In this document: positions 25,039 through 33,585 of the stretch, in pieces
Position numbering within the stretch: position 1 is the stretch's first letter
Layout of the letters: each line of letters starts with the position of its first letter
Source: an uncultured Lachnospiraceae bacterium
GTDB lineage: Bacteria; Bacillota; Clostridia; Lachnospirales; Lachnospiraceae
Direction of reading: 5' to 3'
NCBI GenBank assembly: GCA_910586705.1
Contig: CAJUJK010000028.1
Location: 1-52,161, forward strand
DNA length: 52,161 nt
Program-made: the position numbers and the translations under genes
The notes under the pieces: model-generated
Told to the model about the DNA's origin: nothing
What the model saw: only the letters and a program-made list of their open reading frames with translations
Database searches by the model: none

Positions 25039-26309
25039 CAACCACTTTGAAAACATCCGGGTTTGCGTGGAAAACCTGCGCGCTTATTTCGTGTCTCTCC
25101 GTGCTTTTTGTCTGCATATACGGCTTCTGGGGATTTTCCCTTCTGAACGCGCAGTATACATTGGAGCAGAAACAACACGGGAATATCGCGGGCGCGATTC
25201 TCTCCGAATATCCCGAGGCGGAACAGGCACTGATCGCCGCCATGCAGGACACAGATTATGACTATCTTGACAAGGGATTTTCCATCCTTACCAAATACGG
25301 TTATCAGGAAAATATGCTGATAACCGATGACCCTTACTACCATTCCGCCCTCCTGTCCTTCTTTCCCCTTCTGGCTGTCGTCCTCCTCATTGATCTCCTC
25401 CTCATCGCGCTCTGTTTCTTTTTCTTTTATAAAAGCCGGAGACAACAGGAATGGCGTCTGCATGAAATACTGGAATCCTATCTTGCAGACAACTATTCGC
25501 CCCTTGTGGACCAGAAAAATCGGAAGCCTGTTTTTAGCGAGTCCTTCACCGACACCCTCCTCAAACTTGGGCATAAACTGAAGGCAAAAACGCGGGCGCT
25601 GGACAAAGAGCGTGACCACACAAAAACGCTTGTCACCGATATCTCCCATCAGTTGAAAACACCTGTCAGCGCTTTGAAGAGCTGTTTTACTATGTGTATG
25701 GAAGCCGATTCCGAGACGGAACGCGCCGATTTCTTAGAAAGGTGCGCCGAACAGTTATCACATCTGGAAAATTTGATAACTGAATTAGTCAATATCTCCC
25801 GCCTGGAAACCGATATGGTTACACTGAAGCAGGAGCACGTTCTTTTGTCCGACCTGCTCGCCGACGCTGTGAATATGGTATATGAAAAAACGCTGCCTAA
25901 AAATATCACCGTAGAGCTGCTCGAGCCCGACGGAGAAACCGGTTCCCGCATCCCACTGTTTTTGGACAGACGCTGGACTGCCGAGGCGGTTGCAAACCTT
26001 CTGGACAATGCGGTCAAATATTCCCCGGCAGACAGCACGGTAACCCTGCGGCTCCACCGGTTTTACAGCTATATCCGTCTGGAAATTGAGGACGAGGGCA
26101 TCGGTGTCTCCCCGGTGGATGCCAACCGGATCTTTCAGCGTTTCTACCGGGGCAGCCACCCGGTCGTCAAACAGACCGAAGGCTCCGGCGTTGGGCTTTA
26201 TCTGGCCAGACGCATTTTGGAAGCGCAGGGCGGCACCATAAGCGTGAAACCGGCAGCGGAAAAAGGAAGCATTTTCACCTTGCATCTCCCCCTGCCGGAA
26301 TATATGTAA
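25035..26309 (+). CDS. Sensor histidine kinase, peptide-antibiotic sensing type
   Basis: A 424-aa kinase with two transmembrane helices (about 12-35 and 105-130) and a moderate extracellular loop. The phospho-acceptor box is DISHQLKTPVSALK (His near 205). The ATP domain has AEAVANLLDNAVKYSPA, EDEGIGVS and GSGVGLYLARRILEAQGG. It overlaps the regulator by 4 bases. It ends 207 bases before the ABC ATPase, and that gap contains a probable regulator binding site and a two-hairpin repeat. The exact inducer cannot be deduced. Confidence 0.9.
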   Translation: MTTTLKTSGFAWKTCALISCLSVLFVCIYGFWGFSLLNAQYTLEQKQHGNIAGAILSEYPEAEQALIAAMQDTDYDYLDKGFSILTKYGYQENMLITDDPYYHSALLSFFPLLAVVLLIDLLLIALCFFFFYKSRRQQEWRLHEILESYLADNYSPLVDQKNRKPVFSESFTDTLLKLGHKLKAKTRALDKERDHTKTLVTDISHQLKTPVSALKSCFTMCMEADSETERADFLERCAEQLSHLENLITELVNISRLETDMVTLKQEHVLLSDLLADAVNMVYEKTLPKNITVELLEPDGETGSRIPLFLDRRWTAEAVANLLDNAVKYSPADSTVTLRLHRFYSYIRLEIEDEGIGVSPVDANRIFQRFYRGSHPVVKQTEGSGVGLYLARRILEAQGGTISVKPAAEKGSIFTLHLPLPEYM

Positions 26310-26355
26310 TGGAAACCGGCAGGCCGATTTCATAAGTTTTCTATTTTTTGCATTT

Positions 26356-26388
26356 TGTAAGTCTCATGTAAGGTTACTGCCGTAAACT
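26356..26388 (+). promoter_or_regulatory. Probable response-regulator operator and -10 box for the ABC transporter
   Basis: Two direct repeats TGTAAG at 26356-26361 and 26367-26372 are exactly 11 bases apart, the one-helical-turn spacing expected for an OmpR-family dimer. They precede TAAACT (26383-26388) and no good -35 box is present, as in activator-dependent promoters. The adjacent two-component regulator (24340-25038) is the natural candidate. Transcription would start within or just before the repeat element at 26391. Confidence 0.55.
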
Positions 26389-26390
26389 AA

Positions 26391-26484
26391 AGTGAGAAGT
26401 AATTCTAAAGACGTCCCGCCATAGGACGGGACGCCAAGAATTACTAAATCTCACTTAGGAGAATGCTCCAAAACAGCATTCTCC
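26391..26484 (+). repeat. Two-hairpin intergenic repeat, copy 1
   Basis: Hairpin A has three stacked stems: 26391-26397 with 26449-26455, 26398-26406 with 26437-26445, and CGTCCCG 26412-26418 with CGGGACG 26427-26433. Hairpin B is GGAGAATGCT (26458-26467) with AGCATTCTCC (26475-26484). A second copy lies at 39778-39873 on the other strand. The core of hairpin A (about 46 bases) is nearly identical there, and the stems differ by paired, compensating changes. No U-run follows either hairpin, so it is not an ordinary terminator. It sits 32 bases before the ABC ATPase start. Confidence 0.75.
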
Positions 26485-26516
26485 GTACATCAAAAGAAGG
26501 GCGGGAATCAAATCAT

Positions 26517-27233
26517 ATGAAAAACCACACGGACATTATGTTAAAAACTGAGGACTTATGCAAATATTACGGCACAGGCGACAATCAGGTCAAAGCCATT
26601 GATCACGTCAATCTGGAAATCAGACAGGGCGAGTTTGTCTCCATCGTCGGCAAATCGGGCAGCGGCAAGTCCACGCTGCTTCACATGCTGGGCGGGCTGG
26701 ACAATCCCACCTCCGGCAAGGTCTTTATCGATGGGGAAAACATCGCCTCCTTCAAGGAAGAAAAGCTCTCAAAAATCCGCCGCCGCAAAATCGGCTTTAT
26801 TTTTCAGGCTTACAATCTCATCCCCTCCCTCAACGTATGGGAGAACATCGTCCTTCCCCTCGGACTGGACGGCAAACCCCTGGACGAATCCTTTATCCGT
26901 GATATCATTCAGACATTGGGGCTGGCAGAAAAAATAAAAAATCTTCCCAACACCCTCTCCGGCGGCCAGCAGCAAAGGTGTGCCATCGCCAGAGCCATTG
27001 CGGCAAAGCCTTCCATCATACTCGCCGACGAGCCCACCGGCAATCTGGACACCCGTACCGGCGATGAGACGATGGCTCTCTTAAAGGCATCCGCCACGAA
27101 ATACGGACAGACCCTCGTGGTCATCACCCACAATGAGGAAGTTGCACAGATGGCGGAGCGCACGATCATTCTGGCGGACGGACGCATCCTCTCCTCCGGG
27201 GAAAGCGAGGTGGATTCCGATGAAGAGAACTAA
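26517..27233 (+). CDS. ABC transporter ATP-binding protein (MacB/LolD type)
   Basis: A 238-aa ATPase. Seen: Walker A GKSGSGKST, Q-loop FIFQAYNLIPSLNVWENI, signature LSGGQQQRCAIARAIA, Walker B IILADEPTGNLD and the switch His in VVITHNEE. This type drives FtsX/MacB-like permeases that export or remove peptides and lipids from the membrane rather than importing nutrients. The start at 26517 (MKNHTDIM) is chosen because the family domain begins shortly after; the frame stays open to 26463 through the repeat. It overlaps the permease by 14 bases. Confidence 0.9.
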   Translation: MKNHTDIMLKTEDLCKYYGTGDNQVKAIDHVNLEIRQGEFVSIVGKSGSGKSTLLHMLGGLDNPTSGKVFIDGENIASFKEEKLSKIRRRKIGFIFQAYNLIPSLNVWENIVLPLGLDGKPLDESFIRDIIQTLGLAEKIKNLPNTLSGGQQQRCAIARAIAAKPSIILADEPTGNLDTRTGDETMALLKASATKYGQTLVVITHNEEVAQMAERTIILADGRILSSGESEVDSDEEN

Positions 27234-29739
27234 TACGGTAAGGAGCCTTGCACTGAGTAAGCTGCGCTACAATAAAAGCCGCACCATGCTCACCGGCATT
27301 GCCATCATGCTCACCACCATGCTGCTCATGGCAATCGGCACGGTCGGCACCGGCGCACTGGATATGAACCGGCAGATATACGCTCTGGCGGACTATCATG
27401 CCCGCTTTGGCGGCTTAACGCCCGATCAGGTAAATGTCCTGTCAAATCATATTCAGGTGGAAGCGCTATCCACCACGGAAGGCTTCGCGGATATTGAAAA
27501 TGGAAAGATGAACGGCGCCCTTTCCTATCAGGAGACCCTGAAGGATGAACAGTCCGCAGACGGCGGCGCCTCCTTGCACTCTGTGACGCTTGCCTCCGGG
27601 CATTATCCCGAAGCGGAAAACGAAATCTGCTCCTCCCCCGCCTTTTTCCGCCGTGTCGGCGCAGAGCCTGTCATCGGCGGCAAGGTAACGCTCTCTTTTC
27701 GTGTAGACGGCAAAGGGGAAATTGTGACCAAAGAATTTACCATCAGCGGCTTGGAACCGGACGTGGAAATCTCCGATAAAATCGACGACAGCCGCCTGAT
27801 GTGGACTGCCCGTGTCTCCAAAGCCCTGTTAGACAGCTACAAGGCGGACGGGCTTTACGAATCCGAGCCGTATGCCACCCTTCGCGTCTACGGGGAGGAA
27901 GTGCTGACCTTTGATGAAATGACAGACCGAATCAACGCTGTCGCTGCGGATATCGGACTGGACGAGGGACAGGTAAATATAAACAAAGAGTATCTTTTCA
28001 CCGCGACTGACCCGGGTACGGAAGCCATGGCGATCATGGCAGTCATCGGTCTGATCGTGATCTTCTTTTCCTCGCTGGTGATCTACAGTATCTACTATGT
28101 GGGCGTGATCACTGACGTGCAGGAGATCGGCAAGTTAAAGGCGCTGGGTGCATCGGGACGCCAGATTGCCAGATTATTTTACTGGCAGGGTGCCATCATT
28201 TCCGCCTTTGCGGTTCCCGTGGGGCTGTTACTTGGATTCCTGCTGCCTTACCTGCTGTTTCCGCTGGCTTTGTGGGCATACAGCAGCGGTTCCGCCATCA
28301 GTTCCTACTCCCGCGACGCGGCGGAGGCAGTTATCGGGCAAATACACATGTTTTCTCTGCCTATGCTGCTCACTGCAGCGGTGGCATCGCTGATTACTGT
28401 GGCTATTTCCCTGCGTAAGCCCATACGGATGGCGAAAAAGGTTTCCCCGGTGGAAGCAATCCGCTATCAGGAAAACACAAGCGACCGCAAGAGCCGCAAG
28501 GGACACACCGAGGTGAAGGTGTCCACGCTGACCCTTGCCAACCTGACGCGCAACAGAAGACGTACCGCCGTCACCATCCTCACCATGGGCTTAAGCTGTG
28601 TGCTCTTTATATGTGTATCCGCCGTACTATGCAGCGTCAGCGCCGAAGACTTGGCGAGAAGGAACATCCCCAAGGGCGATTTCCGCATTGCTCTGGACTA
28701 TGCCCTCTATAATGATAAGGAGTATCCCGAAAACAATCTGGAAAATCTGGTACAGCAGGAATACTTTAGCGAGACATTTCTTTCCAGACTGTCCTCCATA
28801 GAGGGCGTGGAATCCGTGGAGCGTGCGCCCGGTAAGATCATTTCCTCCACCGATATGGAGTCGCCCATGTACGAGGACTACGAGAATCACCTGCCGCTCT
28901 CCTACTTTACCAGAGACGATGTGGCGGAACTAAACGCCTATCTGGTACAGGGCAGCATCGACTACGACCGCATGACGGCCAACAATGAGATCGTCTGCAC
29001 CCATGCTTACTCCTTTAACCAGTACGGTCTTTCCATAGGCGATGTCCTCCCGATCACCCTCCACGACGGCAGCCAGGAAATTCCCCTGACGGTAACACTG
29101 GGTGCCCTGACAGAGCCGGACGCTAACTATACCTACCTGATTATGACAGAAGATACATGGAACAGTCTGGGACTGACCTGCGATCCCACCACATCCATCT
29201 ACCTGCATGTGGACGACGCGCACTATGACAGCGTAAAGGAAGCGCTCACGGAAATTGTAGCGGAAAATGAACATTTTACACTCTATGCCATGGATGTAGA
29301 ACTGGCGATCGGACACTTTTCCATAGACCTGACGAAGAATCCGCTCTATCTGCTCCTGATCCTGATCGCCGTGATCGGTTTTATCAATCTGATCAACACG
29401 ATGATCACCAGTATTGTTACGCGCAAAAAGGAGCTGGGCATTCTGCAGGCTCTCGGTCTCTCCGACAGGCAGCTTGTGCGCATGCTCTCCGGGGAGGGGC
29501 TTGTCTTCACTGCGGGCACGCTCTTTATCAGCCTCACTCTCGGCAACGCAGCCGGATATCTGCTGTTCCTCTGGGCGAAAAAGGAACACCTTATGAGCAT
29601 CAGCCGCTACCACTATCCCCTCTGGGAAACCGTCGGGCTTGCGTTGGTTCTTCTGATCGGCCAGACAGCAATTACGCTGTTTATCAATAAAAAAGTAAAA
29701 AGGGAGAGTCTGATCGACCGCATCAGAAACGAAGAATAA
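27220..29739 (+). CDS. ABC transporter permease with two FtsX domains
   Basis: An 839-aa membrane protein. An N-terminal helix (about 20-45) is followed by an extracellular domain of about 210 residues. Three helices (about 270-420) with the FtsX motif GKLKALGASGRQIARLFYWQG come next. A second unit follows: helix near 460, an extracellular domain of about 220 residues, and three C-terminal helices with LGILQALGLSDRQLVRMLSGEG. This double-FtsX layout suits peptide export or antimicrobial-peptide resistance; it is larger than BceB-type permeases. The start at 27220 overlaps the ATPase end and has GCGAGGTGG upstream. Confidence 0.88.
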   Translation: MKRTNTVRSLALSKLRYNKSRTMLTGIAIMLTTMLLMAIGTVGTGALDMNRQIYALADYHARFGGLTPDQVNVLSNHIQVEALSTTEGFADIENGKMNGALSYQETLKDEQSADGGASLHSVTLASGHYPEAENEICSSPAFFRRVGAEPVIGGKVTLSFRVDGKGEIVTKEFTISGLEPDVEISDKIDDSRLMWTARVSKALLDSYKADGLYESEPYATLRVYGEEVLTFDEMTDRINAVAADIGLDEGQVNINKEYLFTATDPGTEAMAIMAVIGLIVIFFSSLVIYSIYYVGVITDVQEIGKLKALGASGRQIARLFYWQGAIISAFAVPVGLLLGFLLPYLLFPLALWAYSSGSAISSYSRDAAEAVIGQIHMFSLPMLLTAAVASLITVAISLRKPIRMAKKVSPVEAIRYQENTSDRKSRKGHTEVKVSTLTLANLTRNRRRTAVTILTMGLSCVLFICVSAVLCSVSAEDLARRNIPKGDFRIALDYALYNDKEYPENNLENLVQQEYFSETFLSRLSSIEGVESVERAPGKIISSTDMESPMYEDYENHLPLSYFTRDDVAELNAYLVQGSIDYDRMTANNEIVCTHAYSFNQYGLSIGDVLPITLHDGSQEIPLTVTLGALTEPDANYTYLIMTEDTWNSLGLTCDPTTSIYLHVDDAHYDSVKEALTEIVAENEHFTLYAMDVELAIGHFSIDLTKNPLYLLLILIAVIGFINLINTMITSIVTRKKELGILQALGLSDRQLVRMLSGEGLVFTAGTLFISLTLGNAAGYLLFLWAKKEHLMSISRYHYPLWETVGLALVLLIGQTAITLFINKKVKRESLIDRIRNEE

Positions 29740-29784
29740 TCCTTGGCAATAATATACAATTTTTTCTCACTTTTCACTAGTTTA

Positions 29785-29813
29785 TTGTATATTAATACAA
29801 AAAGTATTATAAT
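29785..29813 (+). promoter_or_regulatory. Sigma-A promoter of the chemoreceptor gene
   Basis: TTGTAT (29785-29790), a 17-bp spacer and TATAAT (29808-29813). The -35 region lies in a palindrome (TTGTAT-ATTA-ATACAA, 29785-29800) that could be an operator. Confidence 0.65.
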
Positions 29814-29846
29814 AAACGCAGGTCTTCTGATCTGCGTTTATTTCTC
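29812..29846 (+). terminator. Hairpin between the ABC permease and the chemoreceptor
   Basis: ATAAACGCAG (29812-29821) pairs perfectly with CTGCGTTTAT (29832-29841), followed by TTCTC and a T-rich stretch. It probably ends the ABC transporter transcript. It begins inside the -10 box of the chemoreceptor promoter, so it would also form at the very 5' end of that transcript. Confidence 0.6.
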
Positions 29847-29874
29847 TTAATTTTTCATATGAGGAGGTCCCATT

Positions 29875-31329
29875 ATGACAAAAGCACAATACAGAGCTGC
29901 CAATTCCAAAATTTTTCCTGTTGTTATGATAATACTCGGCTATTATTTGATTACTTTTTTACTGTCGATTTTGACAGGAAACAGCACATGGAAAGTGTGG
30001 ATACAGATTGGGGTTTCCCTTTCCGCGGTCTTAGTCAGCATTTTTGCACTCATCAAAAACAGGGAAACCAAGGCATGTTCAGTCGCTCTCATGGGCTCCT
30101 GCGCCCTCGCCTACGTTGTAATTGTTCTTTTGAATAGAAATGCCGGCATCTATGCTTATGTATTTGCGTTAATCGTTTCCTCACTTGCTTTCTTAAACGT
30201 AAAACTTGCTTTTTGCGGCAACGCCGTTGCCATCCTCTCCAATGTGCTGCGGATTTGCATCAACTATACTTCTGAGGGAGACTATATGACCCACTCAATT
30301 CTGGAAATCTTCTCCCTGCTGCTGATGGCTCTCGCGTCCATCACGGTGACCCGCCTTCTGATCCGATTCAACGAAGAAAATATGGCTTCCATTACGGACG
30401 CCGCAAAGGCGCAGGAAATCACAAACCAGACCATGGTGCAGGTAGCCGACGAAATATCTTCCCACTTTGCTGACGCCATGAAAATGGTGGACGAGCTGAA
30501 ACAGTGTGTGGACACCTGCAATTTCGCCATGGAAAACATTGCGGACAGCACGGAAAATACTGCAGAATCCATTCAGGCGCAGGCTGCCATGTGTGTGGAG
30601 ATCCATGCCGCCTCCGATACCGCAGACGGTGAGATCCGTGCGATGATGGACGCTTCCGACAGAACCATGCAGACCATCTCTGAGGGTTCCGCGGAAATAC
30701 AGAAGTTAAAAGAACAGGCTGAAGACGTTGCCTCCGCCAGTGACACAACGGTACAGATGATTTCCCGTCTGACCGCCCAGATCGACAATGTGCAGGAATT
30801 TATCGGCACTATCTTAAACATTGCCGGAAAGACAAACCTGCTCGCCCTAAACGCTTCCATCGAAGCTGCCAGAGCCGGCGAGGCAGGAAAAGGCTTTGCC
30901 GTGGTAGCTGACGAAATCAGGGAGCTTTCCGCACAGACCAAGGAGGCATCCAACAATATTACCGCAATCATAGGCGAACTGAACAGCGACGCCAGCTCAG
31001 CAAATGCGAGTATTGAAGCTTCCGCCGCTTCCGTGCGGACACAGAACGACATGATCGAAAATATGCGCGGTCGTTTTGAAAATATCCATCGGGAAATGAC
31101 CGAGCTTGCAACGAAAGTAAAAAATACGGAGGAGAGCGTCAATGTGATACTCACCTCCACAGATACCATTTCCGAAAATATAACGCATCTCTCCGCCACG
31201 AGCGAAGAGGTTGCCGCATCCTCCACCGAAGGCCTCCGCACTTCCGAAACTTCCGTGAAGAATATGAACTCCTGCAAGGAGGTACTGGAAAAGATTTCCT
31301 CCCTTGCCATGACACTGAAAGCGAATTAA
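29875..31329 (+). CDS. Methyl-accepting chemotaxis protein with multi-pass N-terminus
   Basis: A 484-aa chemoreceptor. The first roughly 170 residues make about six transmembrane helices with hardly any external domain. No HAMP domain is recognisable. The rest is a long coiled-coil signalling domain with the hairpin tip LNIAGKTNLLALNASIEAARAGEAGKGFAVVADEIRELSAQT, which contacts CheA and CheW. A membrane-embedded input like this may sense membrane state, redox or intracellular signals rather than an external ligand. GAGGAGG lies 8 nt before the start. No other che genes are in the window. Confidence 0.9.
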   Translation: MTKAQYRAANSKIFPVVMIILGYYLITFLLSILTGNSTWKVWIQIGVSLSAVLVSIFALIKNRETKACSVALMGSCALAYVVIVLLNRNAGIYAYVFALIVSSLAFLNVKLAFCGNAVAILSNVLRICINYTSEGDYMTHSILEIFSLLLMALASITVTRLLIRFNEENMASITDAAKAQEITNQTMVQVADEISSHFADAMKMVDELKQCVDTCNFAMENIADSTENTAESIQAQAAMCVEIHAASDTADGEIRAMMDASDRTMQTISEGSAEIQKLKEQAEDVASASDTTVQMISRLTAQIDNVQEFIGTILNIAGKTNLLALNASIEAARAGEAGKGFAVVADEIRELSAQTKEASNNITAIIGELNSDASSANASIEASAASVRTQNDMIENMRGRFENIHREMTELATKVKNTEESVNVILTSTDTISENITHLSATSEEVAASSTEGLRTSETSVKNMNSCKEVLEKISSLAMTLKAN

Positions 31330-31375
31330 CCATCATGTCACTGCTTTTTAAGTGACTCAAATTCTTCTCACGCTG

Positions 31376-32341
31376 TTACCATTCTATGACGGCTGACGCC
31401 CATGTCAGACCGCCGCCAAAACCGCTTAATGCAACTTTCATGCCGGGCTTTAACAGCCCTTTGCGGTTCATTTCGTCGAGCAGAATCGGCACGCTCGCCG
31501 CGGATATATTTCCACAGTGATCCAGACTGACCGGGAACTTATCCTCGGTGATGCGGAGCCGTTTCGACACCGACTGTATAATGCGGATGTTCGCCTGATG
31601 CAGCGCGAAATAATCAATGTCATCCGGCGCAAGTCCCGCCGCCTCAATGGTCTTTTGTAAGGAGGCTGGCACCGTGGTCACGGCGAATTTATAAACTTCC
31701 TGCCCGTCCATGTGAACGTAGGGCATCTTCTGGTATGTCTTAACCAGCGGGTTGTTGTTGGCACGCCCCGGACATGCAAGCACTTTTCCCTTCGTCCCAT
31801 CGGATCCCTGATCAAACGCAAGCATACCGTAGTTTTCGTCTGCACGTACCACCGCCGCGCCCGCGCCGTCACCGAAGAGCACGCAGGTACTCCTGTCCTC
31901 CCAGTCCACGATCTTGGAGAGCGTCTCCGCCCCCAGAATCAGAGCTGTTTCGTAAATCCCCGCCTGTATATACGCGTTGGCTATATTCAGCGCAAACATA
32001 AAGCCGGAGCACGCCGCATTGATGTCAAAGGCAACTGCCCTGTGCGCGCCGATCGCCGCCTGCACTTCACAGGCACATGCCGGCGTCACAAAATCCGGCG
32101 ACACCGTGCCCAGAATAATCAGGTCAAGGTCTTCCGCGGTCACGCCCGCGTTTTCCATGGCGCGCTTTGCCGCCTCTACAGACATGCTTGCCGTTGTCTC
32201 TTCCTTTACCAGATGCCTCTCCCTAATTCCTGTCCTGCTGCTGATCCACTCGTCGGAAGTATCCATCAACTTGGACAGATCATCGTTTGTCACCACTGTC
32301 TCTGGCAGACAGCTCCCCGTTCCTATGATTCTTGTTTTCAT
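31376..32341 (-). CDS. fabH: 3-oxoacyl-ACP synthase III
   Basis: A 321-aa condensing enzyme that starts type II fatty acid synthesis from acyl-CoA and malonyl-ACP. The catalytic Cys111 lies in INAACSGFMFAL, His in DYFALHQANIRI near 237, and Asn in DHCGNISAAS near 267. The C-terminal GFGGGLTWAS is conserved. The start at 32341 has AGAGGA upstream; an extension to 32422 runs into a structured spacer and is rejected. It is the last gene of the fab cluster here, whereas it usually comes first in Firmicutes. Confidence 0.93.
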   Translation of the reverse strand: MKTRIIGTGSCLPETVVTNDDLSKLMDTSDEWISSRTGIRERHLVKEETTASMSVEAAKRAMENAGVTAEDLDLIILGTVSPDFVTPACACEVQAAIGAHRAVAFDINAACSGFMFALNIANAYIQAGIYETALILGAETLSKIVDWEDRSTCVLFGDGAGAAVVRADENYGMLAFDQGSDGTKGKVLACPGRANNNPLVKTYQKMPYVHMDGQEVYKFAVTTVPASLQKTIEAAGLAPDDIDYFALHQANIRIIQSVSKRLRITEDKFPVSLDHCGNISAASVPILLDEMNRKGLLKPGMKVALSGFGGGLTWASAVIEW

Positions 32342-32365
32342 GTTAATCCTCTTTCTGCCTTCTCC

Positions 32366-32487
32366 GCAGTGCCCCTCGTGAAACCTTCGGTTTCCCTCGC
32401 TCGCGGGCTTCGCCCCATGCATCCATCAGAATAGGCGTTTCGGCGAGCACGCTCTCCGCTCCGCTTATTCCTCTGTCTGCGCACTGC
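32366..32487 (-). other. Structured spacer between the NMO gene and fabH
   Basis: GCAGTGC (32366-32372) pairs with GCACTGC (32481-32487), closing a long fold. Inside are GAAACC-TTC-GGTTTC (32380-32394), GCGGGC/GCCC and GAATAGGCG (32429-32437) with CGCTTATTC (32462-32470). No ORF or U-run that would mark a plain terminator is seen. Confidence 0.5.
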
Positions 32488-32496
32488 TCATTGCCA

Positions 32497-33552
32497 TCAC
32501 GCAAATTCCTCCAGTATGTCTTTCACATGTTCCAGATGTGTCGCGCGGTATGCGTTGGCGCCGCAGAAAAGCAGCGCTTCATCCACCTTGCCCTTCACGG
32601 CATTTACGAGCGCGTCCGTGATACAGTAAGGCGTGTCCGCCCCCTTGCAGGTGCTGATGCAGAGGTGGCATTTCTCATGTGGAATCTTCTCCTCCTTCGC
32701 CCGCTTCATAAAGGGATTCAGGATCGCCCGTCCCGGCATACCGACAGGACTCTGCACAATGACGATATCTTCTTTTTTCGCGTCAATATAGCTCTGCTTG
32801 TAAGCCGGGTCCGCATCGCACTCGTAGGTAGTCACAAAACGCGTCGCCATCTGTACGCCGGAAGCCCCCATTTCCAGATAATGTTCCATATCCTCACGGG
32901 TATACACGCCGCCCGCCATCACCACCGGGATCTCCGTGCCATGCGCCGCCGCAGTCTCATTGACTTGTGCAATAATCGCTTTCACCTCATCATCGTAATG
33001 CAGCCCTTCCACATCCGCAAGCTGTTCTTTGTGAAAGCCCAGATGTCCGCCCGCCAGAGGTCCTTCAACCACCACCGCGTCGGGCAGCCTGCTATACTTT
33101 TTCCACCAGTATTTCATAATCACCTGCGCGGATTTCACGCTGGACACAATAGGCGCAAGCTTCGTTTTCGCCGTCCCGACGATCTTTGGCAGGTCCATGG
33201 GCAGTCCCGCCCCGGATATAATTAAGTCAATGCCCGCCGCCACAGCTGCCTTGACATATTCCTCATACTTTCTGGTCGCCACCATGATATTGACACCCAG
33301 CGCCCCGCCTTTCGCGATCTCTCTCGCCTTGGCAATTTCCGTGCCGATCGCCCGCAGGTTCGCCCCGATCGGGTCTGTGTCAAAATCCGGCTCCCGGTAG
33401 CCGATCTGCGCCGTAGAAATCACGCCGATTCCGCCCTCCTTCGCCACGTTTCCGGCTAGAGAGGAAAGACTGACGCCCACGCCCATACCGCCCTGAATCA
33501 CCGGCACCCGGGCTGTTAAATCGCCAATTTTTAAAGGGTTTACATTTGCCAT
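32497..33552 (-). CDS. Nitronate monooxygenase family flavoprotein (FabK paralogue)
   Basis: A 351-aa FMN-binding TIM-barrel protein. Seen: VIQGGMGVGVSLSSLAG at the N-terminus, AVVVEGPLAGGHLGFH near 185 with the His of the family active site, and VVMAGGVYTREDMEHYLEMGASGVQMATRF near 245 for FMN phosphate. A C-terminal Cys cluster (CHLCISTC, then YC) is not part of classic FabK. It is inside the fab cluster between fabZ and fabH, where many Firmicutes have acc genes. It could be a second enoyl-ACP reductase or a nitronate/flavin-dependent detoxifying enzyme; FabK activity is less likely than for the gene at 37479. Confidence 0.75.
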   Translation of the reverse strand: MANVNPLKIGDLTARVPVIQGGMGVGVSLSSLAGNVAKEGGIGVISTAQIGYREPDFDTDPIGANLRAIGTEIAKAREIAKGGALGVNIMVATRKYEEYVKAAVAAGIDLIISGAGLPMDLPKIVGTAKTKLAPIVSSVKSAQVIMKYWWKKYSRLPDAVVVEGPLAGGHLGFHKEQLADVEGLHYDDEVKAIIAQVNETAAAHGTEIPVVMAGGVYTREDMEHYLEMGASGVQMATRFVTTYECDADPAYKQSYIDAKKEDIVIVQSPVGMPGRAILNPFMKRAKEEKIPHEKCHLCISTCKGADTPYCITDALVNAVKGKVDEALLFCGANAYRATHLEHVKDILEEFA

Positions 33553-33585
33553 CTGTCTATGGTCTCACCTTTCCGGCGTCCTGTC

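Noticed and set aside
26391..26484. Reading the two-hairpin element as an ordinary terminator of the kinase gene
   Set aside because: Neither hairpin is followed by a U-run, the element follows a -10 box directly, and the same pair of hairpins recurs elsewhere in the same relation to a downstream gene.
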